NCBI GenBank assembly: GCA_937997485.1
Contig: CALKTH010000033.1
Location: 1-32,437, forward strand
DNA from: an uncultured Acidimicrobiales bacterium
GTDB taxonomy: Bacteria > Actinomycetota > Acidimicrobiia > Acidimicrobiales > SZUA-35
Direction: 5' to 3'
Length of the DNA: 32,437 nt
The notes beneath the pieces are model-generated. The model searched no databases, was not told the DNA's origin, and saw nothing but the letters and a program-made list of their open reading frames with translations. Below, in pieces: positions 31,409 through 32,437 of this stretch (the first letter of the stretch is position 1; each line of letters opens with the position of its first letter). The translations under genes and the position numbers were made by a program.

Positions 31409-32437
31409 GTGCCGAGCGTCTCCCTTCGGAGCCCCCATGACCGAACGATCGGCAAGCTGGCCATCCCCGCGCTCGGCACACTCGTTGCCGAACCGCTCTA
31501 CGTCCTGGTCGACACGGCGATCGTCGGCCGCATCGGGACAACCGAGCTGGCCGGGCTGGCGGTTGCCTCGACGGTCATCCTGACCCTCCATTCCCTCCTG
31601 ATCTTTCTCGCCTACGGGACAACCGCCACGGTCTCCCGACTCATCGGGGCCGGCGACACAGCTCAGGCCGCTCACCGTTCGATCCAAGCGCTGTGGCTCT
31701 CCTTCGGTTTGGGGCTGGCCAGCGTCGCTCTCCTGGCAGCGACGGGGAACGCGCTCCTCGGCCTGTTCAACACCGAGGCCGATGTCTTCGCTGCGGCCCA
31801 GACGTACTTCTTCATCAGCCTCCCCGGATTCCCATTCCTTCTTCTGATGATGGGTGCCGGTGGTTCGTTCCACGGCCGGCAGAACACGGTGACTCCCTTG
31901 ACGCTCGCCGTCGCTGGCGCGGTGTTGAACCTCGTCGTCGAGCTCGTGCTGATCGTGGGCCTCGGCTACGGACTCGGCGCATCGGCGCTCTCCACGGTGA
32001 TCGCTCAGGTCCTCACCGGAACGGTCGCCGCGTTCCTGGTGGTGCGGTGGGCGCGTGGCTTGGATACGAGCACTCGGCCCGATCTGGCCGTGATGCTGCA
32101 GCTTCTCCGACAGGGGCAAGCGCTCATTCTCCGAACAGCCGCACTGCGCGGCTCGTTCACCCTGTCCGCTTTCGTTGCCGCTCGCATCGGCACCACCGAA
32201 TTGGCGGCCCACCAGATCGCACTCCAGATCTGGGGCACGCTTGCACTTTCCCTCGACGCGGTGGCGATTGCGGGGCAAGCGCTGACTGGACGCTTCCTCG
32301 GCGCCGGTCGGAAGGATGAGGCCCGAGGTGCAGCTCGACGAATGATCGAGATCGATGTAGCCGTCGGTGTGCTCGCCGGCGTGATCATCCTGTTGCTTCG
32401 TCGTCCGATCTCCGAGCTGTTCACGACCGACCCGGCC
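31409..32437 (+). CDS. MATE-family efflux transporter, N-terminal part (3' end outside window)
   Basis: A frame open from GTG 31409 to the window edge gives 343 residues. An in-frame stop at 31397-31399 limits the start. The protein has the hydrophobic pattern of MATE multidrug/toxin exporters: KLAIPALGTLVAEPLYVLVDTAIVGRIGTTELAGLAVAST in the first segments, RQNTVTPLTLAVAGAVLNLVVELVLI in the middle, then GTTELAAHQIALQIWG opening the second repeat. The DinF-like branch is a possibility. It uses a GTG start with only AGG near it, and the frame begins too late for an ATG-based caller. Ends in the second bundle, so about 100 residues are missing. Confidence 0.87.
   Translation, partial: MPSVSLRSPHDRTIGKLAIPALGTLVAEPLYVLVDTAIVGRIGTTELAGLAVASTVILTLHSLLIFLAYGTTATVSRLIGAGDTAQAAHRSIQALWLSFGLGLASVALLAATGNALLGLFNTEADVFAAAQTYFFISLPGFPFLLLMMGAGGSFHGRQNTVTPLTLAVAGAVLNLVVELVLIVGLGYGLGASALSTVIAQVLTGTVAAFLVVRWARGLDTSTRPDLAVMLQLLRQGQALILRTAALRGSFTLSAFVAARIGTTELAAHQIALQIWGTLALSLDAVAIAGQALTGRFLGAGRKDEARGAARRMIEIDVAVGVLAGVIILLLRRPISELFTTDPA

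Overview
The window is a high-GC, gene-dense chromosomal segment that looks like an actinobacterium, most likely of the class Acidimicrobiia (Ilumatobacter-like). This rests on GC-rich codon use, lipoproteins with Thr/Asp/Glu-rich linkers after the lipobox, an LPXTG sorting signal, frequent GTG starts, and short tightly packed intergenic regions. The taxonomic call is inference; no rRNA gene is present.

Region 1 (1-9840) is a taurine dissimilation locus. It holds the 3' end of xsc (sulfoacetaldehyde acetyltransferase, + strand), pta (phosphate acetyltransferase), a TauABC-type ABC importer, and a class III aminotransferase that fits taurine:pyruvate aminotransferase (the last five all on -). 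Together they would take taurine in, transaminate it to sulfoacetaldehyde, release sulfite and acetyl phosphate, and form acetyl-CoA. Between xsc and pta lie three + strand genes with no known role in taurine use: a CobS/CobT-like AAA+/VWA pair without CobN, and a c-type cytochrome that ends in an LPNTG sortase signal. A terminator-like hairpin separates tauA from tauB. Several dyads lie upstream of tauA, and one lies upstream of the aminotransferase gene.

Region 2 (about 10.0-16.4 kb) is housekeeping or accessory: a multipass membrane protein, a DUF885 metallopeptidase-like protein, a DUF4261 protein, a hotdog thioesterase, an M1 metallopeptidase lipoprotein, a NadD-like nucleotidyltransferase and an uncharacterised protein with a possible ribbon-helix-helix tail.

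Region 3 (16.4-20.9 kb) has lon, an aminoglycoside phosphotransferase-family (APH) kinase gene and a YihY/BrkB membrane protein. A 26-bp REP-like palindromic repeat occurs here in pairs on both sides of the APH-family gene, in opposite orientations. One copy supplies the lon stop codon. The same repeat forms a 31-bp-period array between xsc and cobS.

Region 4 (20.9-32.4 kb) holds a dienelactone-hydrolase-like protein, a PfkB kinase, a 5'-truncated acetyltransferase remnant, an Old Yellow Enzyme homologue with substituted active-site positions, an MBL-fold hydrolase, an SF2 helicase, a four-gene ABC exporter operon joined by ATGA overlaps, a sulfotransferase and the start of a MATE transporter that runs off the window. 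No tRNA, rRNA, CRISPR array or transposase gene was found, and no gene-free stretch exceeds about 260 bases.
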